Counted from the stretch's first letter, positions 50,841 through 60,145 are shown. The stretch is 64,000 bases of DNA from Massilia sp. CF038 (GCF_900129765.1 NZ_FQWU01000002.1:744001-808000); one strand, 5' to 3'. A program made the numbers and translations. Notes: generated by a model from the sequence alone, not told the origin.

Positions 50841-51314
50841 TTATTCGATGGCGCTGCCGTCTTTGTGCAGAAATAACCACACGCCGTCGACTTGCACGGC
50901 CTTCATATCGTCGTCCGGGTAGACCGCTTCGTCGCCTGCACTGCGGTCACCGATCTCCAGATACGTGACGTCTGCATCGCTGTCGTTGAGCAAGCGGTGC
51001 GCATTGCCAGTGCCGGCTTGAAAGCCCGCGCACATGCCAGGCGCCATCTGGTGCTTGCCGTCATCGGTATGCAGGATGGGGTTGCCTGAGACGATGTAGA
51101 TGAATTCATCTTGCAGGGTATGCGCATGCCGCAGTGCTGAACTCGCACCTGGTGCCAGCGTCGTCAGGTTGACGCCAAAGTTGGTCATTCCAAATACCTG
51201 GCTCAGGCGGCGTTTGCTGCGGCCCGCCATGCGCGCAGCATACTGCGCGGGATACAAGGACGGCTTGGTATCGGCTGCCACTTCGGCAGCGACAAGAGCA
51301 ACAGGCTTTTCCAT
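50841..51314 (-). CDS. Cupin-domain protein
   Basis: 157 residues. A single cupin barrel (about 45-120): LAPGASSALRHAHTLQDEFIYIVSGNPILHTDDGKHQM, with His and Glu ligands typical of motif 1, and a second motif around HRLLNDSDADVTYLEIGDR. Such small cupins bind a metal and may be isomerases, dioxygenases or binding proteins; the reaction is unknown. It lies 6 bases after the dehydrogenase stop, so the pair is an operon. Confidence 0.88.
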   Translation of the reverse strand: MEKPVALVAAEVAADTKPSLYPAQYAARMAGRSKRRLSQVFGMTNFGVNLTTLAPGASSALRHAHTLQDEFIYIVSGNPILHTDDGKHQMAPGMCAGFQAGTGNAHRLLNDSDADVTYLEIGDRSAGDEAVYPDDDMKAVQVDGVWLFLHKDGSAIE

Positions 51315-51320
51315 GCCCAG

Positions 51321-52190
51321 TCAGCGCCCCGACAACGCGAGAATCACGGCCGCCATATCCAGCTTGCCGTGTCCCTGGTCCTGCGCCCGTGCAAATAGAT
51401 CCAGACACTGGTCGAGCAAGGGCGACGCGATGCCGCCTGCACGGGCGGCGTCATGAATGAGGCGGGTGTTCATCAGCACATCCGTCACCGCCGCCTGCAC
51501 CGAATAATCCTTTTCCACCAGCTTGGCCAGCTTGATCGACGACACCTTGCTTGCCATTGGCCCAGCGTCAACAATTGCGCGAAATACCGCTAGATCCACC
51601 CCGTTTTGTTCGGCGAAATGCGTCGCTTCGGCCAGACCGGCCACCATGGTAATGAGGAACAGATTGACGGACAGTTTCATGCGCAGCGCCTGGGGCACCG
51701 CACCGCAAACAAAGGTTTGCGCACACACCGGCTGCAGCAAGGGCTGGACCAGCGCCACGGCCTCGGCATTTCCCGCCAGCATGCCGACCAGCGTGCCCTG
51801 CTCCGCCGGGACGCGCGAGCCGGAAACCGGTGCCTCCACGTAGGACCCGCCAGCAGCCACAATGTCCTGCTCCAGCGCGAGGGAATAGTCCGGCGCCGTC
51901 GTGCCCATGTGGACAATCGTGTGGCCCTGCACCAATTGGGAGAATGCTGGTGTCCCACGCGCCAGGACATGGTCAATGGCCGCGGCGTTGGCCAGCATCA
52001 GAATGACCACCTTGGCCAGTTGGAACACTTGGTCTGGTGCAGCTGCTACGGCAAGCTGGGCACCGGCGGCGGCAAGCGCGTGCGCCTTGTCAACGTTGCG
52101 GTTCCAGATGATCAGGTCGACGCCAGCGCGCGCCAGGTTAAGCGCCATGGGCGCGCCCATGTTCCCCAGTCCAATGAAACCGACTTTCAT
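51321..52190 (-). CDS. NAD(P)-dependent beta-hydroxyacid dehydrogenase
   Basis: 289 residues. The Rossmann start MKVGFIGLGNMGAPMALNL binds NAD(P); EAPVSGSRVPAEQGTL is the substrate loop; the catalytic Lys lies in ALRMKLSVNLFL. This is the 3-hydroxyisobutyrate/tartronate semialdehyde reductase superfamily (also glyoxylate/succinic semialdehyde reductases). Exact substrate unknown. It precedes a cupin gene by 6 bases, so the two may act on the same carbonyl or sugar-acid compound. Confidence 0.9.
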   Translation of the reverse strand: MKVGFIGLGNMGAPMALNLARAGVDLIIWNRNVDKAHALAAAGAQLAVAAAPDQVFQLAKVVILMLANAAAIDHVLARGTPAFSQLVQGHTIVHMGTTAPDYSLALEQDIVAAGGSYVEAPVSGSRVPAEQGTLVGMLAGNAEAVALVQPLLQPVCAQTFVCGAVPQALRMKLSVNLFLITMVAGLAEATHFAEQNGVDLAVFRAIVDAGPMASKVSSIKLAKLVEKDYSVQAAVTDVLMNTRLIHDAARAGGIASPLLDQCLDLFARAQDQGHGKLDMAAVILALSGR

Positions 52191-52333
52191 GCAATACCCT
52201 CAGAGAAGCGGTGACGCAAGCTGTCACCAGGCTTCATCCTAGCCGGAAATGCACGACCTGTGCCGATACAGGCATCCTGGCAAATCCATGTACAGTCATG
52301 GCCAATTGACCAATACAGCTGGCCCGGAACGGC

Positions 52334-52349
52334 CCGGTCGCGTGACCGG
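52334..52349. terminator. Short hairpin after the subtilisin gene
   Basis: CCGGTC (52334-52339) pairs with GACCGG (52344-52349), loop GCGT, 16 bases after the protease stop on the minus strand. No T-run. Weak evidence. Confidence 0.35.
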
Positions 52350-52365
52350 ACCGCCCCTGCGTCAA

Positions 52366-53583
52366 TCAGGCGCCGCAGCCATACGTGCGGATCCTGTCAT
52401 ACGCGGCTTTCGCCTGTACCAGGCCATAGCCATACTTGGTATCGCGTCCGGCCGTGCCCAGGTCCAGCGCGCTCTTGCCCAGCGTGGTACGGATTTGCGC
52501 TCCTGTGCAGCTTGGGAAGTAGCTCCACACCAGCGCAGCGACGGCGGCCACGTGCGGCGTCGCCATCGAGGTCCCGTTGAAGTAGGCGTACTTGGTCCCT
52601 TTCACCGCCAAGGGCACCGTGGAATACACACTCACGCCCGGACCGGCAATTTCCACTTTGCTGTTGTACTGGGAGAAGGACGCCCACTGCTTGTATTCGT
52701 TGACGGCGCCCACCATCATCACGCTGCTGTAGCCAGCGGGATAAGAAATCGACGAATTGCCGGCATTGCCCGCCGCTGCGACACTCAAAATGCCGCGCGA
52801 GGCCAGGTTGGCAAATGCGTTCGATTCGGTGGTGTTCGAGCCGCTGCCGCCCAGTGACATCGAAATCACGTTGGCCCCTGCAGTGGCGCACTGATTGGCC
52901 GCCGACGCCAGCGTCGACGAATAGGCCCAGCCCCCTGCTCCGAACACTTTGACGAAATGCAGCTTCAGGCGCTTGTTGCTGTTCACCCCCACCACGCCCA
53001 GTCCACTGTTGTTGACGGCCGCGATGGTGCCGGCCACGTGGGTGCCGTGCGAGTTCTGGTCCTGATACCAGTTGCCGGTGCCGGAATCATACTGGCCGCT
53101 CATATTGGCGCTGTTGCCAACCAAGTCTTCGTGAGCGCGGTCCACGCCGGAATCGATGATGCACACTTTGCGGTTGCCGGCGTTGGTGTCAGGCAGCAGA
53201 TCCGCCTGCACCAGCTTGATGCCGTATGGCACCGACTGGCCGGTCAGGTAAGGATTGCCGGTCGACGGCGTGGTCAAGGCAACCGGGTAGCGCTTGTGGT
53301 CTTCTTCGACGTACTCGACGTTCGGATTGTTCTTCAAACCTTCGAGTGCGCTGAGCGGCACTTCAATCGCCATGGCGGTGGTGCCAAAAATTTCATGTTT
53401 GACCGTGCCCTTGGCAAACGTGACGGCAGACTTCATGCTGTTGGCGGTCACGCGGCCTTCCTTGAATTTGACAATCACCCGCGTGGTGCCCTCCGCTGCC
53501 AGGGCGTTGCCGATGAAGCCGCCCACTGCCACCACTACCACCAAAAGCTTGACCGCCTGAGCGATCGAGGTACTTTGCATCAT
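52366..53583 (-). CDS. Secreted S8 subtilisin-like protease
   Basis: 405 residues. A signal peptide (about 1-30) is followed by an I9-type inhibitor propeptide (about 35-95; RVIVKFKEGRV, NPNVEYVEED). The S8 domain has the triad D144 in IIDSGVD, H179 in NSHGTHVAG and S339 in FNGTSMATPH. Length and layout match extracellular proteases with an intramolecular propeptide chaperone. GGAGG precedes the ATG pair; 53583 is preferred and 53580 is possible. Confidence 0.93.
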   Translation of the reverse strand: MMQSTSIAQAVKLLVVVVAVGGFIGNALAAEGTTRVIVKFKEGRVTANSMKSAVTFAKGTVKHEIFGTTAMAIEVPLSALEGLKNNPNVEYVEEDHKRYPVALTTPSTGNPYLTGQSVPYGIKLVQADLLPDTNAGNRKVCIIDSGVDRAHEDLVGNSANMSGQYDSGTGNWYQDQNSHGTHVAGTIAAVNNSGLGVVGVNSNKRLKLHFVKVFGAGGWAYSSTLASAANQCATAGANVISMSLGGSGSNTTESNAFANLASRGILSVAAAGNAGNSSISYPAGYSSVMMVGAVNEYKQWASFSQYNSKVEIAGPGVSVYSTVPLAVKGTKYAYFNGTSMATPHVAAVAALVWSYFPSCTGAQIRTTLGKSALDLGTAGRDTKYGYGLVQAKAAYDRIRTYGCGA

Positions 53584-54095
53584 GTCTTCCTCCGTCGATA
53601 GATAGTTTTCAAGTCGCCGCGGGGCTCTGTCGGCCCGCATGCATCGCCTTGCAAATCGGGTAAATCGGCAAGCGCAAACGAGTGTATTTGAAAATTTTTC
53701 GGAATCGAATAAGTCACAAAATTAGACAAAATCTGTGGCGTATAACCAAATTCAAAAAAAAAAGATCTGTATAGACGATGTCGTGCTTTTGGGCGATGGT
53801 GATAGCAACGCGCGCCCGGCTGTCCAGCCGCCCACGGCTGCGCAACTTGCAAGCAGAGATGCTTTGTCGTAAGCTTGCGTCGTCGAGAATGGTGGACCGG
53901 TTTTGGTGAGCCCCGGTCAGCTCCCGCGCCAGCGGAAGCCACAATCCAGCCCAAGAGGGCCGCGGACCACGACGGAAGGCGGACGCGCGTCGTCTCCCCG
54001 TCGAAGGTCAGGCTGCGTCACTCTGCTCGTCTTTTCAATCTGGGAAACTTCGTTCGTCCTTTGCCTGGCCTCGGCGCTATTTAAAAGGACGCATC
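53584..54095. other. Divergent intergenic region with a possible protease promoter
   Basis: About 510 bases between the protease and the monooxygenase. On the minus strand TTGGTT (53749-53744), a 17-base spacer and TCTAAT (53726-53721) may drive the protease. The stretch 53690-53775 is AT-rich. For the monooxygenase only AAAGGA before its ATG is clear. No gene is convincing here. Confidence 0.4.
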
Positions 54096-55673
54096 ATGCA
54101 AGACACAACCACACCCCTGTACACGCCCGTCGTGATCCTCGGCGGCAGCCTGGTCGGCCTGTCGGCCGCACTGTTTCTGAGCTGGCGCGGCATCAAACCC
54201 ATCGTCATCGAGAAGCACCGCGGCAGCGCGCAGCACCCGCGTGCCGTTGGCTTTACCGAACGCACGCTCGAGCACTACCGTGCCACCGGCATTGCCGATC
54301 AAATACCCCAGGTTGCGGCGGGAATGCGCTTACGCCGCGTTCGGGCCGACAGTCTGAGCGGCACCTGGCACGAAGAATCGAGCTGGACGCCGGGCCAGGC
54401 CGAGGCCGAGCCCGGCATGCCCTCCCCGGTTACCGGCGCCGCCATCGCGCAGGACAAACTGGAACCCATTCTGCGTCAGGCTGCCCTGGCACAAGGCGCT
54501 GACCTTCGCCAGGGCGTGGAAATGCTCAGCGTCGAGCACGACCAGCACGGCGTGCTGCTCACCGTGCGCGAACGCGATCGTGAGCACAGCTATTGCATCC
54601 GCGCCGATTATCTGATCGCTGCCGATGGCGCGGACAGCCCCGTGCGTGAAACGCTGGGAATCGCGCGCACAGGGGTCGGCCATCTGCGTACGCTAAGGAG
54701 CGTGCTGTTTCGCTGTCCCGAGGCTGACCCGTTCCTCGAAAAAGGCATCCAACAGTTCAGCATCGAGCAGCCGAACTTTCGCGGATTCCTGACCTCATAC
54801 GGTGACGGCCGGTGGGTGCTGATGTTTGACGACCAGGCGTACACCGAGGCCGACCTTGCCGGCAGGGTGCGGCAGGCCCTGGGCGCCGATTTCGCATTCG
54901 ATATCCTGACCACGGGCCGTTGGGAGCTGGCTGGGCGAATTGCCCAACACTACAGCGAGGGTCGCGTCTTCCTCGCTGGCGATGCAGCACATCAATTGCC
55001 GCCGACGCGTGGTGGCTTTGGCGCAAACACGGGCATCGACGATGTATGGAATCTCGCGTTCAAGCTGGCGTGGGTCATCAAAGGATATGCGTCGCCACGC
55101 TTGCTCGACACGTACAACGCAGAACGCCAGCCAATTGGCTGGCTCCGCCATCAGCAAACGTTTGCACGACCTGACTACGCACAATGGGCTGGCGATGCTT
55201 TAAAGGGGGAAGCACTGTACAGCAATGCGGCAATGGAACTGGGGCAGTTGTATCGCTCATCGGCCATCATCGGTGCTGATGCCACACTGCCGCCGGCCGC
55301 GCATCCCGATGACTGGGCCGGGCAGCCGGGTACCCGTGCGCCGCACTTCTGGGTTCAACAAAACGCACAGAACATATCGACGGTTGACCTGTTCAAGCAC
55401 GAACTGGTGCTGCTGACTGAAGACAGCAGATGGCTAGCACCGGCTTGCGCGGCTGCGGCCGCAGCAGGCCTGCCATTCACGCCGCAGCACGTCGGTGTTG
55501 ATGTCGTGTTCGATTCAGCAAAGGCGTTCGCGCATGCATTCGGGGTCCCTGCGGGCGGTGCCACCTTGGTGCGGCCCGATGGCATCGTGGCCTGGCGATG
55601 CGGCCACTTTGCGCCAGACGCCATTGCGTCGCTGACGGCGGCAATGCAGGCAATCATGGGGAACCCAGGGTAA
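54096..55673 (+). CDS. FAD-dependent aromatic monooxygenase (group A)
   Basis: 525 residues. FAD-binding start VVILGGSLVGLSAALFLSWRG, then DG motif YLIAADGADSPVRE and GD motif FLAGDAAHQLPPTRGGFGANTGIDDVWNLAFKLAW. The C-terminal thioredoxin-like part (about 400-525) is typical of the large PHBH-type hydroxylases that use NAD(P)H and O2 (aromatic polyketide hydroxylases, MhpA, PgaE). Substrate unknown; no catabolic operon is adjacent. AAAGGA lies 8 bases before the ATG. It may detoxify an antibiotic or phenol. Confidence 0.9.
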   Translation: MQDTTTPLYTPVVILGGSLVGLSAALFLSWRGIKPIVIEKHRGSAQHPRAVGFTERTLEHYRATGIADQIPQVAAGMRLRRVRADSLSGTWHEESSWTPGQAEAEPGMPSPVTGAAIAQDKLEPILRQAALAQGADLRQGVEMLSVEHDQHGVLLTVRERDREHSYCIRADYLIAADGADSPVRETLGIARTGVGHLRTLRSVLFRCPEADPFLEKGIQQFSIEQPNFRGFLTSYGDGRWVLMFDDQAYTEADLAGRVRQALGADFAFDILTTGRWELAGRIAQHYSEGRVFLAGDAAHQLPPTRGGFGANTGIDDVWNLAFKLAWVIKGYASPRLLDTYNAERQPIGWLRHQQTFARPDYAQWAGDALKGEALYSNAAMELGQLYRSSAIIGADATLPPAAHPDDWAGQPGTRAPHFWVQQNAQNISTVDLFKHELVLLTEDSRWLAPACAAAAAAGLPFTPQHVGVDVVFDSAKAFAHAFGVPAGGATLVRPDGIVAWRCGHFAPDAIASLTAAMQAIMGNPG

Positions 55674-55704
55674 ATCGGCCCACGGCCGGGCAAGCGCGCG
55701 CGGA

Positions 55705-56271
55705 CTACTGACGCGGCGCTTGCTCGGCCAGGATTTTGCCCATCTCTTTACGGCCGTGCATTTTGAGGCCAAACAGGCGCGGCGGATAAGCACGCAAGAC
55801 GCTGAAGCCCTGCCGCTCCCAAAAGCGAAACGCGCGCTTGTTCTCGTCCAGCACGCACACGAGGATTTGACCTGCGCCAGCCCGTCTGGCAAGGTCCTCG
55901 AAATAAGCGAGCAAGGCGGCGCCTGTGCCGCCAGAACGCAGCGCCGGCGTTACCAGCATCAGGCCCAGATACCACGTACCGCGAACGGGATAATCCACCA
56001 GATAGTCAATGAGCGCCACCAGCGCGCCGTCGTCCGCGCGTACGCCTGCCAGTTGCTTCTGCGCGGGCGTGCAATCTTGCGGCCGATCCGCAAACTCATC
56101 GATGGCAGCGCTCGGCAATGGCAGGCGCCCTTCGCATAGTTGCCAGTAGTCTGAGCAACGGTCGTAGAGTTGCTGAATCGAGGGGGCGTCGTCCAGGGAC
56201 AAAGATGTTACCGCCAAATGCTGTGGCAAGTTGGTTTCCGTGTTCATCTGCGGTCGCACCGTCGCTTTCAT
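55705..56271 (-). CDS. GNAT-family N-acetyltransferase
   Basis: 188 residues. The GNAT core (about 60-170) has YLGLMLVTPALRSGGTGAALLAYFEDLARRAGAGQILVCVLDENKRAFRFWERQGF, with acetyl-CoA loop RSGGTG. Substrate unknown. Its ATG follows the stop TAA of the upstream fusion gene directly, with no gap, so translation is coupled. An internal ATG at 56247 is a shorter option. Confidence 0.9.
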   Translation of the reverse strand: MKATVRPQMNTETNLPQHLAVTSLSLDDAPSIQQLYDRCSDYWQLCEGRLPLPSAAIDEFADRPQDCTPAQKQLAGVRADDGALVALIDYLVDYPVRGTWYLGLMLVTPALRSGGTGAALLAYFEDLARRAGAGQILVCVLDENKRAFRFWERQGFSVLRAYPPRLFGLKMHGRKEMGKILAEQAPRQ

Positions 56272-57648
56272 TTACTTGAACCTGTCCGCAATCTCAAGCA
56301 AATAGTTCTGCGCCGCCGACTGGGCGCGCGGATCACCGAACCCTGCGCCAGCATGACGCTCGCGCAACTCCAGATACAGCTTGAGCGCTTCATTGAATGC
56401 CCGCAAGCAGTCGCGCACCTCATAGCTGCATACCGTTGCGGCCAGCCTTGCCGCCAGTGCCGGGGGCAGAGCCGTTTCTATCCTGCGCACGCCGTACGGT
56501 GGCGCCTGGTACAAGGCCAGCGCGAGCGGTCCCAGAACGGACATCCGAAGGAAGGCCAGGAAATCAACCGCTTCCAGCAATTCCCCGCGCGCGATTTTGC
56601 CAGCGCCATAGTGCATCCAGGTCCAGAAGCGTGCCTCGATCCAGTCCAGATCCGGGGCGTCGCCGGCAGCAGGCACAGGGGGAATGGCAGGCGCAGTCTG
56701 GCCCGCCCACAGCAAGGCATAACCGGGCGCGATGGTGCTGGCGAATTTGAGATCGACGTGCAGCAAAGGCTGGTCGAACAGGCAGATCAGCAAATCAGGC
56801 TGGCCCACGTGTTCGCCAGTGAAGGCCGCCAGCAAGTCGCCACAGCCCGCTGCAATCTGCCGCATCTCTTGCCTGAGCTGCGGCAGGTCCTGGTCTGCCA
56901 CAACAATCAGAAGATCGAGGTCGCTGTACGCATCCATCGTGTCTCGCGCGAATGAACCGCCCGCATAGATGGCACGAACCCGGGCGTCAGCCTGGAACAC
57001 CGGCAGGCAGCGGGCAAGAAACTGGCGATGCGCATCGGGCAGCGATGCGGGCGTGGCGCACGGCACCGTCCCACCTGGCGCGGCTGGCGCGATCCGTGTC
57101 TGCGTGTCGACGTCGACCATCGCGCGCAAGCCGGCCAGCAATGGATGGCGCGCCGTTTGCTTCACGCCGTAAGCAAGATTGAACGCGTAATCAAAGTCCG
57201 GACGATTGTGCCCCTGATTGTGCTGAATGATGGTTTCAAGCTTGTCGAGGCCTTTGACGAACACCGCCTCTGGCGATGCGCCGGCCTCATACTCTTCCCA
57301 TACAGACAGGATGCGCGTACGGATCGCGGGTGGCAGCGATGCGGTCAGGGTGGCAAGGTCACGCCGCTCGCGGGCCGATTTTTCTTCCGGGTCGTGATTT
57401 TCGGTGGCGGGCACATCGCCGCCCAGTGTTTCCCCAAGATCGTGCACCAGGCATAGCGCAAGGACCTTCAGCTGGTCCAGCTCCCCCATCTCGTCTTGCA
57501 ACACGCTGGCAAACAGCGCCAGCCGCCAGCTGTGCTCCGCTGTGCTCTCCTGCCGTCCATTGGACGTGCGGCCCGAGCGCAGCGTGTGCTTCAAGCCTTC
57601 AGCGGCCTTGATGAATGAAAGTATGTTCGCCAGATCCTTCGAATCCAT
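56272..57648 (-). CDS. HD-domain / nucleotidyltransferase fusion protein
   Basis: 458 residues. The N-terminal domain (about 1-190) is an HD hydrolase of the YfbR/HDDC2 5'-nucleotidase kind: H39 in AEHSW, H69-D70 in LVHDLGE and D135 in GLDKLE. After a Pro/Ala linker (about 185-205) comes a Pol-beta-type nucleotidyltransferase (about 210-458) with GGSFARD and YSDLDLLIVV (G230-S232, D243, D245), like aminoglycoside or MNT-type enzymes, then helices to the end. The pair of opposite activities in one chain, making and breaking phosphoester bonds, is unusual. It is followed directly by a GNAT gene. Substrate unknown. Confidence 0.82.
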   Translation of the reverse strand: MDSKDLANILSFIKAAEGLKHTLRSGRTSNGRQESTAEHSWRLALFASVLQDEMGELDQLKVLALCLVHDLGETLGGDVPATENHDPEEKSARERRDLATLTASLPPAIRTRILSVWEEYEAGASPEAVFVKGLDKLETIIQHNQGHNRPDFDYAFNLAYGVKQTARHPLLAGLRAMVDVDTQTRIAPAAPGGTVPCATPASLPDAHRQFLARCLPVFQADARVRAIYAGGSFARDTMDAYSDLDLLIVVADQDLPQLRQEMRQIAAGCGDLLAAFTGEHVGQPDLLICLFDQPLLHVDLKFASTIAPGYALLWAGQTAPAIPPVPAAGDAPDLDWIEARFWTWMHYGAGKIARGELLEAVDFLAFLRMSVLGPLALALYQAPPYGVRRIETALPPALAARLAATVCSYEVRDCLRAFNEALKLYLELRERHAGAGFGDPRAQSAAQNYLLEIADRFK

Positions 57649-57818
57649 CGCTGATGCCAGTAATTAGAGATCGGCAATCTTAGCATTTGTCGTATTTTTG
57701 CCGCTCCCTATCCCCTCGAAAACCTTATGCAATGTGAATATTTATGGCGTAAACACAGCAAGCGCGTAAAATTGTCTAATAAATAACGGCTCGACGCGGC
57801 CCACAAGAGGAGATCATC

Positions 57819-58820
57819 ATGCCCAGCGCCATTGCCTTGCCGGGAATATCCGGCGCCCTGATCAACTCGCCCGAGCGGCAACTGTTCGCTTCACGAGACC
57901 TGTCGCAAACCCGCAGTCTGGTCGGCGACATCATGAAGCCGCACGACTTGCATGTGCATGGCAGCGCCCAGCAGGTCAATGCGCGCATGCACCACATGGC
58001 CTTTGGCGGCGTGTCGCTCAACCGCCTCAAGTATGGCGCCGAAGTCAACATCGAGCCCGGTCCGCTTGACGATTTTTACCTGATCCAGATGCCGCTCAGC
58101 GGCCACGCAATGATCACCAGCGGCGACCAGAGCATTGGCTCCGACACGGACGTGGCATCCGTACTCAGCCCGACCGACTCGACCGTGATGCGCTGGAGCG
58201 AAGACTGCGATCAATTGATGGTACGGATAGACAGGATGCTGGTCGACCGCGCCGTCGGCGCCTTGCGAGGCCGGATGGAACCGGAGACCGTGCGCTTCCA
58301 GCTGGGCTTTCGCTGGCGCGAATGCGCGCCCTGGCGCTGCCTGATTCAGTACCTGAGCGACTGTTCCAACGATCCCTTCGATGCCAGCCAGTACCGTTTG
58401 ATGGTGGCACAGATCGAACAGCTGGTGGTCTCGACCTTGGTCAGCGCCCAGCCGCATGACCTGCCCGTGCGCAAAATCGCGCGCTGCCCTGCGGTATTGC
58501 CGCGCCACGTCAAACGCGTGCAGGAATACCTGCGTGCCAATGCGGGGGAGCCGGTCACCGCCGAACAGATGGCACTGCTGGCTGGCGTGAGCTTGCGCAG
58601 TCTGTACGCCGGGTTCAAGGAGTACTGTGGCGTCAGTCCGATGCAGTATCTGCGCAGCTTGCGCCTGGACGCGGCGCGCACCGCCCTGCTCAACGAGCCT
58701 GACAGCAATATCGCCAGCGTGGCAATGCGCTGGGGCTTCGGCCATCTGGGCCGCTTCAGCGCTGAATACAAGCAGCGCTTCGGCGAAACCCCCAGCCAAA
58801 GCGTGGGCCGGCTCGGCTAA
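57819..58820 (+). CDS. AraC-family transcriptional regulator
   Basis: 333 residues. The N-terminal cupin-like domain of the AraC_binding_2 kind (about 35-200) is followed by a double helix-turn-helix (about 230-330): VTAEQMALLAGVSLRSLYAGFKEYCGVSPMQYLRSLRL and IASVAMRWGFGHLGRFSAEYKQRFGETPSQ. AGAGGAG precedes the ATG. It is divergent from the HD-nucleotidyltransferase gene across 170 bases. Members of this subgroup often control aromatic degradation or stress genes; the inducer is unknown. Confidence 0.92.
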   Translation: MPSAIALPGISGALINSPERQLFASRDLSQTRSLVGDIMKPHDLHVHGSAQQVNARMHHMAFGGVSLNRLKYGAEVNIEPGPLDDFYLIQMPLSGHAMITSGDQSIGSDTDVASVLSPTDSTVMRWSEDCDQLMVRIDRMLVDRAVGALRGRMEPETVRFQLGFRWRECAPWRCLIQYLSDCSNDPFDASQYRLMVAQIEQLVVSTLVSAQPHDLPVRKIARCPAVLPRHVKRVQEYLRANAGEPVTAEQMALLAGVSLRSLYAGFKEYCGVSPMQYLRSLRLDAARTALLNEPDSNIASVAMRWGFGHLGRFSAEYKQRFGETPSQSVGRLG

Positions 58821-58869
58821 CACCCTGGGCGCCGCCGCGCGCGCTCATTTCCCCCTCATTTTTCGCGTT

Positions 58870-58895
58870 TGGCCAGTTTCTGCAGAAATTGGCCA
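58870..58895. promoter_or_regulatory. 26-bp near-perfect palindrome upstream of M23 gene
   Basis: Arms TGGCCAGTTTCTG (58870-58882) and CAGAAATTGGCCA (58883-58895) match with a single mismatch. It lies about 120 bases before the M23 start and 50 bases after the AraC stop. It may be an operator or a terminator without T-run. Confidence 0.5.
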
Positions 58896-59016
58896 TGCCG
58901 CGCATTTTCCGGATAGTTGTCGATAAAACAATAATGCACAATGACTTATGCGTTTCCTCTTCGTGAGGTTTTGCAAACAGCAAATTCCTAAAACATCCTT
59001 TTTGAGACAAACAATC

Positions 59017-60069
59017 ATGAAAACCACTCTGCTTAAAGTCGTCGCTCCAGTCCTGTGCATCGGCGCATCCCTCCTGTCCACTTCTGCCATCGCCGACGTA
59101 TTCCCACTGAAAAGCGACGACATGGGCCTCGATCACCGCTACAAGACGAGCGACCACAAGACTGGCGCCAACCAGGGCATGGGCAAGGACATCGGCGCCG
59201 TCCGGCCCATCGGCAACAATAAATGGAGCGACCTGATCGAAGGCGCGACCGACCGCACCGTCAATTCCAACCACCTGATCTACGGCAAAAAAGTGTATGC
59301 CATGGCAGCCGGTACCGTGGTCAGCTGCTGGCGCAACGCCCCCAACAATGCCAAGGCAGGCACTATCGACCCGGACGCCGAAAGCCATCTGATTGGCGTG
59401 GGCGGTAACAACGTGGTGATCAAGACGGCCAACGGCGTGTATGTGAAGCATTCGCACATGATCCCGGGTTCGATCGCTGAAGCGATCTGCCCGAACAACA
59501 AAATCCGCTTCGACAAGCCAAGCGGCAATACGATGCCGGCTGAAGCGGCCGTGATCAACGGGGCAAAAATCGCCAAGGGTCAGTACCTGGGCCTGGCTGG
59601 CAACAGCGGCAATTCCAGTGGACCGCACTTGCATGTGCACATGTTCAAGGATGACGCCGCGTTCCCGATGAACTTCGAGCACGGCCAGACAACGCCCTTC
59701 ACGGATGGCACGGCGCCCCTGTCAGGTCCATGGACGCTGCTGAATGGAAGCACCCTGCCAAGCGGACCGATCCTCATCTGGGCACCGCGGTCGCTGGGCC
59801 ATTGGTATGTGAATGTGGCCGCCGCCAACATGCAGGGCTGGTTCAATCACATGAAAGACAATGGTCAGATGCCTGAAACCATGGCATGCACGAATGGTGG
59901 CGCCATCTACAACACCGAATGGGTGCCGGCGAAAGGTGCATGGTTGTCGCGCTTTGGCATGACGGCCAACGAATTGGCCAGCTTCACCAATACCTATGCC
60001 GGGCTGGGCTACTCGCAGTACAAGTCGTGGTATTGCGACTCGGTGCGCACTGCAATCTGGCGCAAGTAA
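59017..60069 (+). CDS. M23-type secreted peptidase (copy 2)
   Basis: 350 residues, a clear paralogue of 31764-32819 along its whole length. Signal peptide ends STSAIA. Shared features: DHKTGANQGMGKDIGAVRP (H47, D58 as possible zinc ligands), TVNSNHLIYGKKVYAMAAGTVV, HSHMIPGS, GQYLGLAGNSGNSSGPHLHVHM (H204, H206, H208) and the end RTAIWRK. It probably acts outside the cell on peptidoglycan or proteins. It is the only gene of its unit, with a strong terminator downstream. Confidence 0.87.
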   Translation: MKTTLLKVVAPVLCIGASLLSTSAIADVFPLKSDDMGLDHRYKTSDHKTGANQGMGKDIGAVRPIGNNKWSDLIEGATDRTVNSNHLIYGKKVYAMAAGTVVSCWRNAPNNAKAGTIDPDAESHLIGVGGNNVVIKTANGVYVKHSHMIPGSIAEAICPNNKIRFDKPSGNTMPAEAAVINGAKIAKGQYLGLAGNSGNSSGPHLHVHMFKDDAAFPMNFEHGQTTPFTDGTAPLSGPWTLLNGSTLPSGPILIWAPRSLGHWYVNVAAANMQGWFNHMKDNGQMPETMACTNGGAIYNTEWVPAKGAWLSRFGMTANELASFTNTYAGLGYSQYKSWYCDSVRTAIWRK

Positions 60070-60110
60070 TCGCGATACGGTGCTGGCATTGCGCCAGCAC
60101 CGACGCGACA

Positions 60111-60143
60111 AGGCGAGTGCCATCGCGGCACTCGCCTTTTTTT
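60111..60143 (+). terminator. Terminator of the M23 peptidase gene (copy 2)
   Basis: An 11-bp stem AGGCGAGTGCC (60111-60121) with 60127-60137, loop of 5 and seven Ts. A second hairpin (60080-60100, GTGCTGGC/GCCAGCAC) precedes it. Confidence 0.92.
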
Positions 60144-60145
60144 CC

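Noticed and set aside
53714-53890. A minus-strand stretch whose translation faintly recalls the end of a LuxR-type helix-turn-helix (LRSRGRLDSRARVAITIAQKHD, shortened here to its key part SRARVAI).
   Set aside because: Too short and degenerate, with no upstream domain; not enough for a pseudogene call.
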